NCBI GenBank assembly: GCA_910585245.1
Contig: CAJUCO010000008.1
Span: forward strand, 1-64,000
From: an uncultured Oscillibacter sp.
GTDB taxonomy: Bacteria > Bacillota > Clostridia > Oscillospirales > Oscillospiraceae
DNA: 64,000 nt
Reading direction: 5' to 3'
A model generated the notes under the pieces. The model was not told where the DNA came from, ran no database searches, and saw only the letters and a list, made by a program, of their open reading frames with translations. The position numbers and the translations under genes were made by a program. Shown piece by piece: positions 32,869 through 42,202 of this stretch (positions within the stretch are counted from its first letter, which is position 1; each line of letters starts with the position of its first letter).

Positions 32869-33573
32869 ATGGAAAAGCTGAATTTGACGGATTTGTTGCG
32901 GGCGAACTCCTACCCCGGGCGGGGCATCGTCCTGGGGAAGAGCGCAAAGGGCGAACACGCCGTGGCCCTGTACTTCATCATGGGCCGGAGTGAAAACTCC
33001 CGGAACCGCCGATTTGTCCCCACGGAGGACGGCATCCGCACCGAGGCCGCGGACGCCGCCAAGATGACGGACCCCAGCCTCATCATCTATCACCCCGTGC
33101 GGAAGGTGGACCGGGGACTCATTGTCACAAACGGCGACCAAACGGACACAATCCGGGACTATATCCAGGAGGGCCGGACCTTCACCCAGGCCCTGAAAAC
33201 CAGGACCTTCGAGCCGGACGAACCCAACTACACCCCCCGGATCTCCGGCCTTTTGAGTCCTGACGGAGGCTTCCAACTCTCCATTTTGAAAAGCGCGGAG
33301 GGAGACCCTGTCTGTTGCTGCCGGTATTTTTACCACTACGACGCGCCCCTTGCCGGAGAGGGCCGCTTCCTTCACACCTACCTGGGAGACGGAAAGCCGC
33401 TGCCTTCCTTTGCGGGGGACCCGGAGCGGGTCCGTCTGGACGCGGACACGCCGGAACTCCTGGCGGACCAGGTCTGGGAGGCGCTGCACCCGGAGAACAA
33501 AATCGCCCTGTTTGTCCGGTTTGTGAACCTTGCGGACGGAACCCACCAAGACGTGATTCGAAACCGCTATTGA
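32869..33573 (+). CDS. purO: IMP cyclohydrolase, PurO type
   Basis: It closes FAICAR to IMP, the last step of purine synthesis. The 234-aa product resembles the archaeal PurO family rather than the PurH cyclohydrolase domain: YPGRGIVLGKS, YFIMGRSENSRNRRF, and DPSLIIYHPVRK. GGAGG lies close before ATG 32869. It is 14 bases after the YgjP-type gene, which places a purine step at the end of the pyrimidine cluster. Confidence 0.88.
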   Translation: MEKLNLTDLLRANSYPGRGIVLGKSAKGEHAVALYFIMGRSENSRNRRFVPTEDGIRTEAADAAKMTDPSLIIYHPVRKVDRGLIVTNGDQTDTIRDYIQEGRTFTQALKTRTFEPDEPNYTPRISGLLSPDGGFQLSILKSAEGDPVCCCRYFYHYDAPLAGEGRFLHTYLGDGKPLPSFAGDPERVRLDADTPELLADQVWEALHPENKIALFVRFVNLADGTHQDVIRNRY

Positions 33574-33619
33574 GGAAAGCCGCGCTGGGGGAGAGGGGCT
33601 CCCATAGCCGGTGGAGTTG

Positions 33620-33660
33620 AAAACGGTGGACAAAAGGCATTGCCTTTTGTCCACCGTTTT
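33620..33660. terminator. Bidirectional terminator after purO
   Basis: A 19-bp perfect stem AAAACGGTGGACAAAAGGC / GCCTTTTGTCCACCGTTTT with a 3-base loop. The A- and T-ends serve both strands. Confidence 0.85.
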
Positions 33661-33830
33661 AGCTTGTCAAAAAAGCGCTGTTTAAAATGGAGGGGAAAGG
33701 AAAAGCGCCGCTTTCCAAAGAGCGGAGAAGAGCCGCGAGAAAGCCCTCCGGAGGTCTCCTCATGTTCCGCTGGACGCGTCTGGAAACCCTTTGAAAACGC
33801 TCAACCACCTGCCTGAGCCGGTGGGAGGGG
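33661..33830 (-). repeat. Modular hairpin repeat, copy 2 (degenerate)
   Basis: AGCTTGTCAAAAAAGCGCTG at 33661-33680 contains 13 bases (GTCAAAAAAGCGC) identical to the reverse complement of 48455-48467. GGAGAAGAGCCGCGAGAAAGCCC and GTCTGGAAACCCTTTGAAAAC keep the order of the other copies. The rest of 33831-33915 shows no gene. Confidence 0.5.
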
Positions 33831-33915
33831 GCTTTAACAACCCGGGCAGGCGGGCAAAAAGAGGGCCTTTGCCTGGAAACAGGCCGCCATGGGTGCTCCG
33901 CGTTCCCCGGTTTTG

Positions 33916-35241
33916 TCAATCCGCCGTCCGGCAATCGAGTCGCCGTTTGTCCTCCCGGATTTTCAGGACTATCGCCAGCAACGCCGAGAGAATTCTTGAT
34001 AAAACCGTACCCCACCAGATCATAATTTGCCCGCCGAACAACGGGGGCAGGGGGAACAAAAGCACAAACATAAACAGCGGCTCGCTGAAGGTCAGAATAT
34101 AGGAGAGGTAGCTTTTTTCCGTGGCGTAAAAACTTGCGGTGGTGATGCGGAGGATGACGATAAAGGGTTCGGCGACCAGGAAGATGGGCACCACCTTCGC
34201 AATTTCCAGATTCACGGCCAAGGATGCTCCGAAGGACGCGCCAAGGTGTTCTCTTGTCCAATACATCAGAATGCAGCCGATGATAGACAAAAACATTCCA
34301 AAGCCATAGGCCAGTTTTTCCGTCTGTTTCAGTCTCCCGGCGTTTTTTTCGCCGTAGTACCAGCTGAGCAACGGCTGGCTTCCGTCTCCCACTCCCTGCA
34401 CGATCATGTGAATCACGCAAATTACATAGGCAATACAGGCATAGGTGGCAATGGCCAAATCTCCCCCATAGGAGACGGAGAAACGGTTGATGATAATTAA
34501 GGAGATGTTCGGGGACATGGTCAGCGCAAAGGGCGCCATGCCGGTTTTCAGTATGGACGCGGTTACGGTTCTCAGTTTTGAAAGGGGGAGGTTCAGCGTA
34601 AAGCGCCGGTTGCGCAACAAGTAGGCAAGCGCCAGCAACATGGTAACGCCCTGACCTAAAACCGTGGCCCATGCCGCGCCGGAAACGCCCTGCCGCCATA
34701 CCCATACGAACAGGTAGTCGAGAACAATATTGGTGGCAAAGCCCGCCGTCATGGAGACCATGGCGTAAAATGGGTCGCCGTAATTGCGGATGAACGGCAC
34801 AAATCCCGTGCCAAATACCTGCAAAGCCGCCCCCAACGCGATGACCGCAATGTATTCTTTCGCCATTGCCAGCAGCTCCCCGCCGGCTCCCAGGCATTTT
34901 AAAAGGAAGCCGTTTAGAAGGGAGAGAGAACTTGTCAAAAGGACGCCTGCGAAAATCAGTATCCAAAAGGCCCCGGCGGTAAACTCCCTTGCCTGGGCGT
35001 CCTTCTTCTCTGCAGTGTAGATGGAATAGTAGATGGCGCCGCCCATTCCGATTCCCGTGCCCAGCGCCTGTATCACCGCAACAATGGGATAGGCGATACT
35101 CACGGCGGAAAGCCCCAAGTCGCCCAGGCTGTTTCCCACAAAAAAACCGTCCGCAATGGAGTAAACTCCCGACAGGGCAAAGGACAGTACCGACGGGATC
35201 ACGGCCCGAAAAAAGATTTTGACATCGTGTGTTTGTCTCAT
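33916..35241 (-). CDS. MATE family multidrug/Na+ antiporter
   Basis: A 441-aa polytopic membrane protein with 12 probable helices in two similar halves. It begins VIPSVLSFALSGVYSIADGFFVGNSLG, the typical MATE first helix, and FIRNYGDPFYAM matches the conserved loop. It would export cationic compounds. Its ATG overlaps the stop of the MarR gene as ATGA. Confidence 0.93.
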   Translation of the reverse strand: MRQTHDVKIFFRAVIPSVLSFALSGVYSIADGFFVGNSLGDLGLSAVSIAYPIVAVIQALGTGIGMGGAIYYSIYTAEKKDAQAREFTAGAFWILIFAGVLLTSSLSLLNGFLLKCLGAGGELLAMAKEYIAVIALGAALQVFGTGFVPFIRNYGDPFYAMVSMTAGFATNIVLDYLFVWVWRQGVSGAAWATVLGQGVTMLLALAYLLRNRRFTLNLPLSKLRTVTASILKTGMAPFALTMSPNISLIIINRFSVSYGGDLAIATYACIAYVICVIHMIVQGVGDGSQPLLSWYYGEKNAGRLKQTEKLAYGFGMFLSIIGCILMYWTREHLGASFGASLAVNLEIAKVVPIFLVAEPFIVILRITTASFYATEKSYLSYILTFSEPLFMFVLLFPLPPLFGGQIMIWWGTVLSRILSALLAIVLKIREDKRRLDCRTAD

Positions 35242-35690
35242 GGCCCCGCTCCCTCCGCCCTGGTGAAAAGTTCCAAAAACAGGGCCATGTTCTCGTTTAG
35301 CTGCTGCATACGCTCTACGCCTATTTCCTTTATTACAGAGAGTTCCAGGCGCCGGAGCTCCAGGAGAATGGGGGCGGCGTACGCCTCTCCCGCCGCCGTA
35401 AAACGGATGACTTTGTTTCTCTTGTCCTGGGGCATGGGAAACAGCTCCACAAATCCCCGGCGCTCAAAATCCTTGAAAACCATGTGCACCGTCTGCTTGG
35501 GAATCCGCCACCTCTGGCTGATTTTTTTCTGCGTACACGCGTCCCCGCCGTTGTAGATCGCGTCCAGTACCCACAAACTGTTGACGGACAGCCCATGGGC
35601 TTTCGCCCATTCTTCGTACACGTAGTTATACTCTTGCCATACCGCGTAGTATCGGTTCAGCTGTTCCACCAAAGCGGGATCACAGATCAT
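35238..35690 (-). CDS. MarR family transcriptional regulator
   Basis: The 150-aa winged-helix protein has a recognition region KKISQRWRIPKQTVHMVFKDFERRGFVEL and a wing MPQDKRNKVIRFT. It very probably represses the MATE gene it is coupled to and dissociates on ligand binding. GGGGAGG precedes ATG 35690. Two near-identical operator-like sites flank its -10 box. Confidence 0.92.
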   Translation of the reverse strand: MICDPALVEQLNRYYAVWQEYNYVYEEWAKAHGLSVNSLWVLDAIYNGGDACTQKKISQRWRIPKQTVHMVFKDFERRGFVELFPMPQDKRNKVIRFTAAGEAYAAPILLELRRLELSVIKEIGVERMQQLNENMALFLELFTRAEGAGP

Positions 35691-35713
35691 AACGGGCCTC
35701 CCCAAACGTATTT

Positions 35714-35764
35714 GTACAGTTATGTACCATTTACATTATAGTCCAGAAATGTACCTTTTGTCGA
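35714..35764 (-). promoter_or_regulatory. marR-MATE promoter with two operator-like sites
   Basis: Minus strand TCGACA (35759-35764), 18 bases, TATAAT (35735-35740). GTACATTTCTGGAC (35741-35754, minus strand) fills the spacer and GTACATAACTGTAC (35714-35727) lies just downstream of the -10 box. They share the pattern GTACATnnCTGkAC and start 27 bases apart, a good arrangement for MarR repression. Confidence 0.65.
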
Positions 35765-36075
35765 TCTGGTAATTTTAGACAAAGATCGACGGGGAAAGTT
35801 GGCGTTTTGGAGATGCTCCGGGGCAAGCGGACCGGGGGATGTTCCCGGATTTTGCGCAAAACCGCCGGAGGAGCTGCGTGGGTGGTAAGGGTGGGGGCGG
35901 GGTCCAAGCATCTTTCCGCCGCCACCGCTTTGGCCAAAGGGCTTGACGGCCATACGGGGTGCGGGTTGACAGGGGAAACAGGATTTTCCCATTTCCCCCT
36001 TCCCCCGGGACGCCAACTGCGGTATACTGTGACTATCAAAACCACCGGCCCTCTCTGGGCGGAACGGAGGACCCT
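35765..36075 (+). other. Intergenic stretch before the 1597-aa gene, no gene seen
   Basis: A TATACT near 36022 preceded by TGCGG could be a -10 box for the next gene, but no good -35 box lies at the right distance. A TTGACA near 35967 has no matching -10. No hairpin with a T-run is visible. Confidence 0.4.
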
Positions 36076-39000
36076 ATGGAACAGCTCTATTTGGACATGA
36101 AAAGCGCCTTTCAGGAAGAGGCCTTTTTACGCAAGCTGGCCTCCCCCAAGGACGGCGTAGCGGCGCTGTTTGAGACTGTGGACTGGCCCGCTTTACTGGC
36201 GCCCCTGTTGCCCATTCAAAAACGCCTCTCGTGTAAAGAGGCCCTTGCGGCCTTCCGCCCCGTTTTGGAGCGCGTGGCGTTGGAGCCGGAGGAGGGCTGG
36301 GCCCTTTACGCCTACCATGTGGCGCTCACGTTGCTGTTCCCCCAGGAGGACCCCGCCCACACCCCCCGGCAGCGGGACGGGGCGCTGTGCGCGCTCCAGT
36401 TCCTCCGGACGCTTTTGGACGCGGAGCGGGCTGCGGTGCCCTTTGACTTTTGGCTGGATTTTGCCTTTTGCACCGAGGAGGAGCTGGAAGCCAGCAACTT
36501 GGCGGAGGAGTACCGGCAGTTTCTCCGCCGCTGGCGGGAGGAGTATGTCTACGAGCTTCTCCGCCTGGGCCGGGAGGTGACCTCCTTCCGCACCTGCGAG
36601 CACATCGCCGGGGTCCACCATGTGTCCATGACGGTTTCCAGGGCCTTTAAGGCCGGGGGCGGGAAAATCGACCTGGGGCTTATCTCCGCCGCCGCCGCGG
36701 GCCACGACATTGGAAAGTTTGGCTGCAAGCCCGGGGAGCGGGTACCCTATCTCCACTACTACTACACAGACCAGTGGTTTTCCTGGCGGGGTCTGGGGGC
36801 CCTGGGGCGCATTGCGGCCAACCACTCCGTATGGGACCTGGAGCTGGAGAACCTGTCCTCCGAATCCCTGGTGCTGGTTTACGCGGACTTCCGGGTGAAG
36901 CAGGAGCGGCTTGACGGCGGCGGGGAGATTGCCCGGTTGTTCTCCCTGGGGGACGCCTTCGAGGTGATCCTCTCCAAGCTGGACAACGTGGACGCGGCCA
37001 AGCGGCGGCGGTACAACTACGTCTATTTGAAGCTCCGGGATTTTGAGGGTTACCTCCAATCCTTCGGCGTGGACGTGACGCTGGAGAGTTCCGGCGGCGC
37101 GCCGCTGCCGCGAAAGGACCCCTCTTTGATGAACGAGGACGAGGTGGTGTTGGGCCTTCGCCGCACGGCGGTGGACCATAACATCCGCCTCATGCACCGG
37201 CTGAGCCGGGAGCGGCTCTTCGTCGCCACCTTGGAGGCGGCGAGAGGGGAGAAGGACCCTGGCCGTATACGGGCCTATGTCTCTGTTTTCCGGGAGTATT
37301 TCACCTATTGGACGGTGGAGCAGAAGGAGCAGACTCTGGAATTTCTCTATGAGCTGCTGCTCCAGCCTGACGGGGACATTCGCCGCCAGGCGGCGGGGCT
37401 CATGGGGCGGATTCTCTCCAAGTTCCTCTCGGGCTACAAAAAGGAACTGCCCCAGGGAGTGTCGCCCAGCCCCCAGGAGGAGCGGCCCTTTGAGCTGTGG
37501 GCGGAATACCTGGAAAAGTTCATCCATCCGGACCGCCGCCTCACCCCCCGGCAGATCAGCATGATCCGCTACCAGGCCAAGACCGCGGCGGACACCCTTC
37601 TGGGCGGCTGTGACCACGAGGACTTTCCCCGCTTTTCCGAGCTTCTCTTCCGCCACTACCAAAACCCCGCCGCCGAGACGGAAGAGGGGGCCTTCGCCCT
37701 GATGAACACGGCGCTAAACCTCCCCATGGAGCGCGTCGCGCCCCGGGACGTGGACCTTCTGGCAGGGTTTGCCTCCTGGTGGTTGGAACGGGGCGAGGCC
37801 CCCCAGCAGGCCGCCGCCATGCGCCTCAGCCGCCGTCTCCTGCCGGTGCTGGAGAAGGACTCCCCCCAGCGGCGGGCCGTGGCCCAGGCCGTGGGCGCGG
37901 CGGACTGCCGGTCTTCTACACCGCTTTTGTACCTCCAGGCCCGCCTGGGAAAGACCCTGGGCCTGGACGTGGACGGCTATCAGACCCAGCTGGACCAGGG
38001 GGAGGCCGCCAGCGGCGTGTTCTTGGACAATTTGAAAACCGCCACGCCCTGGGTTTTGAAGGCCGTGGGCGTGGAGTATCTGCTGGACCAGGCCCGGCGG
38101 GGAGAGGCGGCCAACGCCCTCCACATTGCCACGCACTTTTCCAACCTCATGAAGGTCAGCGAAAACGTGGTGGTCCGGCGTCTCGCGGGAAACGCCCTGC
38201 TGGACATCGCCCCCATGCTGACGCCTCCCCGGCGCAACGAGGTGGCCGTGGAGCTTTGCGAAGCGTTGGAAACCGGACAGTCGGAGATCTCCCAGTACAT
38301 CCCCCGGTATCTGGGGCAGTTCCTTTTGTGGCTCACCCCCCGGGAGTTGGACGAGATTCTGGACGAGCTGCTCCGCTTCCTCTCCTCCTCCAGCGCCAAT
38401 GTGGCGGCCGGAGCCCTTGGCACCGTGGGGGCTTTGTTGGAACACTACCGGGTCTACGGACGGCGGTTCCACGAACCGGAGGAGGTTTTGGACCGCCGCC
38501 GCAAGCGGATGGCAGGCCTTCTTTTAAAGGGGCTGGCCTCCTGCATGGAGCCTGTGCGGCAGGAGGCCCTGCGGGTTCTGGGGGAGGGGCTGTTTGCCTC
38601 CGAGGTGTTGCCCTATGACGACAAAGTCAGCCTGTTCACCCTGGTTGCCAAAAAGCTCCTCTTCCTCATCGGCGAGCAGCCCGGAGGGGAGTTGACCTTT
38701 TTCCACACCGCCGCCGCCCTCTCCCACATCTACCGCTTCGCCGTGACGCACCGCATTGAGAGCGGCCCCTTCCACTTTGAGTGGCGGGATAAGGCCGCCG
38801 CCTTCTTCCCCGGCACTTTCGACCCCTTCTCCCTCTCCCACAAGGGCATCGTCACCGCCATCCGGGACTTGGGCATGGAGGTCTATCTGGCGGTGGACGA
38901 GTTCTCCTGGTCCAAAAAGGCCCAGCCCTCTCTGATCCGGCGGCAGATCGTCAGTATGTCGGTTGCCGACGAGTTTGACGTCTACCTCTTCCCCCATGAC

Positions 39001-40869
39001 ATCCCCGTAAATCTGGCGACACCGGCGGACCTCCTCCGCCTGCGGCAGGTGTTTTGGGGCCGGGAGCTGTATTTGGTGGTGGGGTCCGACGTGGTGGCGG
39101 GAGCCTCGTCCTATCAGGCCCCGCCCCAGGAGGGTTCCGTCCACTCCCTGAATCACATTGTCTTTCGCCGCTCCAGCGACGCCGAGGGCCGGGAGATTGA
39201 GGCGGACCTCTCCCGTATCACCGGCCATGTGATCCAGCTCCAGCTGCCCACGCACCTGGAGGACATCAGCTCCACCCGCATCCGGGAGAACATCGACCTG
39301 GGCCGGGACATCTCCAACCTGGTGGACCCCACGGTGCAGGACCTCATTTACCGCAACAGCCTCTACCTCCGGGAACCCCAGTACAAACAGCTGGTCCGGG
39401 CCAGCTTCCTGGACTTCGCCCGGATTGCCGAGCCGGCCCCGGCCCTCTGGGAGGAGCTGACAAAGACCCTGGGCCCCATGCCGGCCCCGGACCCCAGGGA
39501 CAGTGTGTTTGTCCTCCGCGCCTCCGGCCCCCGGCCCCGGATTCTGGGCTGTCTCACCAGCCGGGTGCTCAACTCCGGGGAACTTTACAACGCCTTTGGC
39601 AGCGAGGAGCTGGCGAATTTCGTCCGCACCCGGACGGCGGGGCGAATCCAGCTTTTGACGGGGCTTTGGACGGTCCGGGCCCCCGGGGGAAACTACGACG
39701 TGGGCCAGCTCCTTTTGACAGAGGTGTTGACCCGCGCGGCGGAGGAGGACTGCGGCTACGCGGTGTGGTGGGGCCCCGCCAGCCGGGAACAGACGGATAT
39801 GCTCCGCCGCCAGGGGTTCCTCCCGGCGGAGCTGGAGACGCCGCGGGCCCTGTTGCTGGTGGATATGCGCTCCCCGGCGGTATTGGTGCAAAACATCCCC
39901 ACCACCTTGAAAGAGCCCTTCGCCTCGGACCGGCAGGTGCTGCTTGCCATGGCCACGGCCCACCTCCGCTTCCAGGAGGCGGTCTGCGGCCTGTACCCCG
40001 GAAAGTTGGTGCTGTCGCTCAACGCGGAGGTTATTTACCACCGCTTAGTCCGGAAGCTGACGGAGGAAAACGGCGTACCCGCCGAGCCTCAGACTCCCCG
40101 GGTTCTGGGGCCCAAGATGTGCGTACCCTTTGGCAAGATCCTCCGGGGCAACGCGGTGCCCAACACCGTCACCAAAACCATACACACCGACAAGGTCTTC
40201 GCCCCGGATCTTCACTCGTTTACCATTGCCCCCTTCCCAGGCTACGCGCCTCTGGAGAGCCAGATCCGGACTATCCGCTCCTTCCGCCGTCCCGTTATGC
40301 TGGTGGACGACCTGCTCCACACCGGCAACCGGATGAACGCCCTGGACCCCCTCTTCCGGCAAGAGGAGCTGGAGATCGACCGCTGTGTGGTGGGCCTCCT
40401 CTCCGGCCGGGGGCGGGACCTGATGGCCGCCCGGGGGCGGAAGGTGGACAGCGTCTACTTTGTGCCGGACCTTCAGGCCTGGTTCGTGGAGTCTACCATG
40501 TATCCCTTCATCGGCGGAGACGCCGTGGACAAGGCGGCGGCCTCCGTTCCGGGGCTGACGCCGGCGGTGAACCTGATTTTACCCTATGCCTTTCCCCGGT
40601 TCTACCGGCGCAGCCACCGGGAGGCGGCGTTCCGCTTTTCCCAGACCTGTCTGGAAAACAGCCGCAGTCTCCTCCTGGCTCTGGAGCGGGCCTACCGGGA
40701 GCGCTACGCTCGGAACCTGACCCTCTCCCGCCTTAGCGAGGCGGTAATTCTCCCCTTAAGTCCCGACAAGGGGGCGGCTTTGCGGTACGACCCGAATCTC
40801 TCCGCCTCCGTGTGCCTGGAGAGCGACCTCAGGCAGCTGGACCGGATGAAGCGGTTGATGGAGGAATGA
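36076..40869 (+). CDS. Giant fusion: HD domain, helical repeats, NMNAT-like, GNAT-like and PRTase-like domains (1597 aa)
   Basis: The function is unknown. An HD phosphohydrolase region covers about residues 165-330 (HHVS near 180, then GHDIGK with His210-Asp211). Residues about 400-900 are helical, HEAT-like. A nucleotidyltransferase domain follows at about 905-1080: FPGTFDPFSLSHKG (913-924, the HxGH site reading SxSH) and ISSTRIR (1064-1070), the NMNAT/NadD signature. About 1140-1260 resembles a GNAT fold (GGNYDVGQLLLTEVL). About 1290-1597 carries a PRPP-like loop VDDLLHTGN (Asp1411, Asp1412). There is no signal peptide. GGAGG is five bases before ATG 36076. Two redox genes follow on the same strand. 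The domain set points to nucleotide or NAD-like cofactor chemistry; this is inference. Confidence 0.85.
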   Translation: MEQLYLDMKSAFQEEAFLRKLASPKDGVAALFETVDWPALLAPLLPIQKRLSCKEALAAFRPVLERVALEPEEGWALYAYHVALTLLFPQEDPAHTPRQRDGALCALQFLRTLLDAERAAVPFDFWLDFAFCTEEELEASNLAEEYRQFLRRWREEYVYELLRLGREVTSFRTCEHIAGVHHVSMTVSRAFKAGGGKIDLGLISAAAAGHDIGKFGCKPGERVPYLHYYYTDQWFSWRGLGALGRIAANHSVWDLELENLSSESLVLVYADFRVKQERLDGGGEIARLFSLGDAFEVILSKLDNVDAAKRRRYNYVYLKLRDFEGYLQSFGVDVTLESSGGAPLPRKDPSLMNEDEVVLGLRRTAVDHNIRLMHRLSRERLFVATLEAARGEKDPGRIRAYVSVFREYFTYWTVEQKEQTLEFLYELLLQPDGDIRRQAAGLMGRILSKFLSGYKKELPQGVSPSPQEERPFELWAEYLEKFIHPDRRLTPRQISMIRYQAKTAADTLLGGCDHEDFPRFSELLFRHYQNPAAETEEGAFALMNTALNLPMERVAPRDVDLLAGFASWWLERGEAPQQAAAMRLSRRLLPVLEKDSPQRRAVAQAVGAADCRSSTPLLYLQARLGKTLGLDVDGYQTQLDQGEAASGVFLDNLKTATPWVLKAVGVEYLLDQARRGEAANALHIATHFSNLMKVSENVVVRRLAGNALLDIAPMLTPPRRNEVAVELCEALETGQSEISQYIPRYLGQFLLWLTPRELDEILDELLRFLSSSSANVAAGALGTVGALLEHYRVYGRRFHEPEEVLDRRRKRMAGLLLKGLASCMEPVRQEALRVLGEGLFASEVLPYDDKVSLFTLVAKKLLFLIGEQPGGELTFFHTAAALSHIYRFAVTHRIESGPFHFEWRDKAAAFFPGTFDPFSLSHKGIVTAIRDLGMEVYLAVDEFSWSKKAQPSLIRRQIVSMSVADEFDVYLFPHDIPVNLATPADLLRLRQVFWGRELYLVVGSDVVAGASSYQAPPQEGSVHSLNHIVFRRSSDAEGREIEADLSRITGHVIQLQLPTHLEDISSTRIRENIDLGRDISNLVDPTVQDLIYRNSLYLREPQYKQLVRASFLDFARIAEPAPALWEELTKTLGPMPAPDPRDSVFVLRASGPRPRILGCLTSRVLNSGELYNAFGSEELANFVRTRTAGRIQLLTGLWTVRAPGGNYDVGQLLLTEVLTRAAEEDCGYAVWWGPASREQTDMLRRQGFLPAELETPRALLLVDMRSPAVLVQNIPTTLKEPFASDRQVLLAMATAHLRFQEAVCGLYPGKLVLSLNAEVIYHRLVRKLTEENGVPAEPQTPRVLGPKMCVPFGKILRGNAVPNTVTKTIHTDKVFAPDLHSFTIAPFPGYAPLESQIRTIRSFRRPVMLVDDLLHTGNRMNALDPLFRQEELEIDRCVVGLLSGRGRDLMAARGRKVDSVYFVPDLQAWFVESTMYPFIGGDAVDKAAASVPGLTPAVNLILPYAFPRFYRRSHREAAFRFSQTCLENSRSLLLALERAYRERYARNLTLSRLSEAVILPLSPDKGAALRYDPNLSASVCLESDLRQLDRMKRLMEE

Positions 40870-40937
40870 GACGGAGGCTGCGGGTCCCGGCGGCCCGGCA
40901 AAGGCGCGTTTTCAGCAACGGAAAGAAGGAGAGCAGC

Positions 40938-42188
40938 ATGACGGATGTATTTCACTACCAAATCCATGGGCGGGAGGCGGTTTCCGCGAAAGGGGACCTG
41001 CCCTTTCCCGCCGGGACCGGGGCTCCGCCGGAGCTGTTTGCGGTTTACCGGGACCCGGTTTTGAGTCCGGCTGTCTGGAAGGTGACGGACGGGCGGCAGC
41101 TGACGCAGGACCGGGCGGACGTATCCTGGCTGGCCCCCCGGCGAATGGGACCCCCGGTGGAATGGCCGCCTGAGGTTTGCGCCGCCCTGGCGGCGGGGCG
41201 ATTGACGGGGGTGAACCTGCGGCATCCCCGCTGGGAGCGGGCACTGGAGTTTACCGCGGCCAAGGCCGGGAAAAAGCGGGTCCACCTTCTGGCCCTGGGC
41301 GACGTGGGGGGAACTTTGCTGACAGCCCTGAAGCTCCTGGGCGGGGACGTGATCTCCTCCATCGGCGTTTGCGATTTGAGCGAAAAGACCGTGGATCGCT
41401 GGGTGGCGGAGATGGGCCAGATTTCCTGGCCCTGGGACTACGGAGACCTGCCCGAGGTGGAGGCAGTGGGGCCGGAGGCGCTTTTTGACTGCGACGTGTT
41501 CCTCTTTGCCGCCACCAGGGCTGTCCCGGCGGTGGGCAGCGGCGTGAAGGACGTGCGCATGGCCCAGCTGGAGGCCAACCGCCCTTTGGTAGAGTCCTTT
41601 GCCCGGCAGGCCCGGGGGGCGGATTTTCAGGGGCTCTTTGTGGTTCTCAGCGACCCGGTGGACCAGCTGTGCCAAGCGGCCTGGTGGGCCTCCAACGTCT
41701 GTGAGGAGACGGAATATCCGGACCTTCAGGGACTGCTTCCCGAGCAGGTGCAGGGCTTTGGCCTGGGGGTGATGAACGCCCGGGCGGCGTATTTCGCTAT
41801 GAGGGACCCCCGGTTTGCCTCCTTTCTCACGGAGGGGCGGACCTTTGGCCCCCATGGGCGGGGGCTGGTGGTGGCCAATTCTGTGGAACACTACGACGGC
41901 GGCCTCTCCCAGGAGTTGACCCGCCTGACGGTGGAGGCAAATCTTCGCATCCGGGACCTGGGCTTTAAGCCCTATGTGGCCCCCGCCGTGTCCTCCGGAG
42001 CCATGCAGCTGCTTCTCAGCCTCCGGGGACAGTGGCACTGCGGCTCCGTGCCCCTGGGAGGGGTGTGGTTCGGGTGCAAAAACCGCTTTACCCCCTGTGG
42101 CCTGGAGTGGGAGACCCTGGACCTGCCGGACGCCCTGTTTGCCCGGCTCCGGGAGACGGAGGGGATTTTGCAGGAGCTTTCCGAGTGA
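40938..42188 (+). CDS. Lactate/malate dehydrogenase-like Rossmann protein, 416 aa
   Basis: The nucleotide-binding strand-loop-helix VHLLALGDVGGTLLTALKLLG and the acidic end of strand 2 (IGVCDLSEKT) lie in the middle. FVVLSDPVDQLCQAAW resembles the NPVD segment of LDH/MDH, and GFGLGVMNARAAYFA continues as in that fold. An N-terminal extension of about 110 residues and a C-terminal part with EGRTFGPHGRG set it apart from classical LDH, so its substrate is unknown. AAGGAG precedes ATG 40938. It lies 68 bases after the giant gene and 14 before the flavoprotein. Confidence 0.75.
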   Translation: MTDVFHYQIHGREAVSAKGDLPFPAGTGAPPELFAVYRDPVLSPAVWKVTDGRQLTQDRADVSWLAPRRMGPPVEWPPEVCAALAAGRLTGVNLRHPRWERALEFTAAKAGKKRVHLLALGDVGGTLLTALKLLGGDVISSIGVCDLSEKTVDRWVAEMGQISWPWDYGDLPEVEAVGPEALFDCDVFLFAATRAVPAVGSGVKDVRMAQLEANRPLVESFARQARGADFQGLFVVLSDPVDQLCQAAWWASNVCEETEYPDLQGLLPEQVQGFGLGVMNARAAYFAMRDPRFASFLTEGRTFGPHGRGLVVANSVEHYDGGLSQELTRLTVEANLRIRDLGFKPYVAPAVSSGAMQLLLSLRGQWHCGSVPLGGVWFGCKNRFTPCGLEWETLDLPDALFARLRETEGILQELSE

Positions 42189-42202
42189 GGAGGGGGGAAA
42201 CT

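Noticed and set aside
33659..34966. 435-codon minus-strand frame overlapping the MATE gene
   Set aside because: It is another reading frame of the MATE gene; only the 33916-35241 frame has membrane helices, an RBS and an ATGA link to marR.
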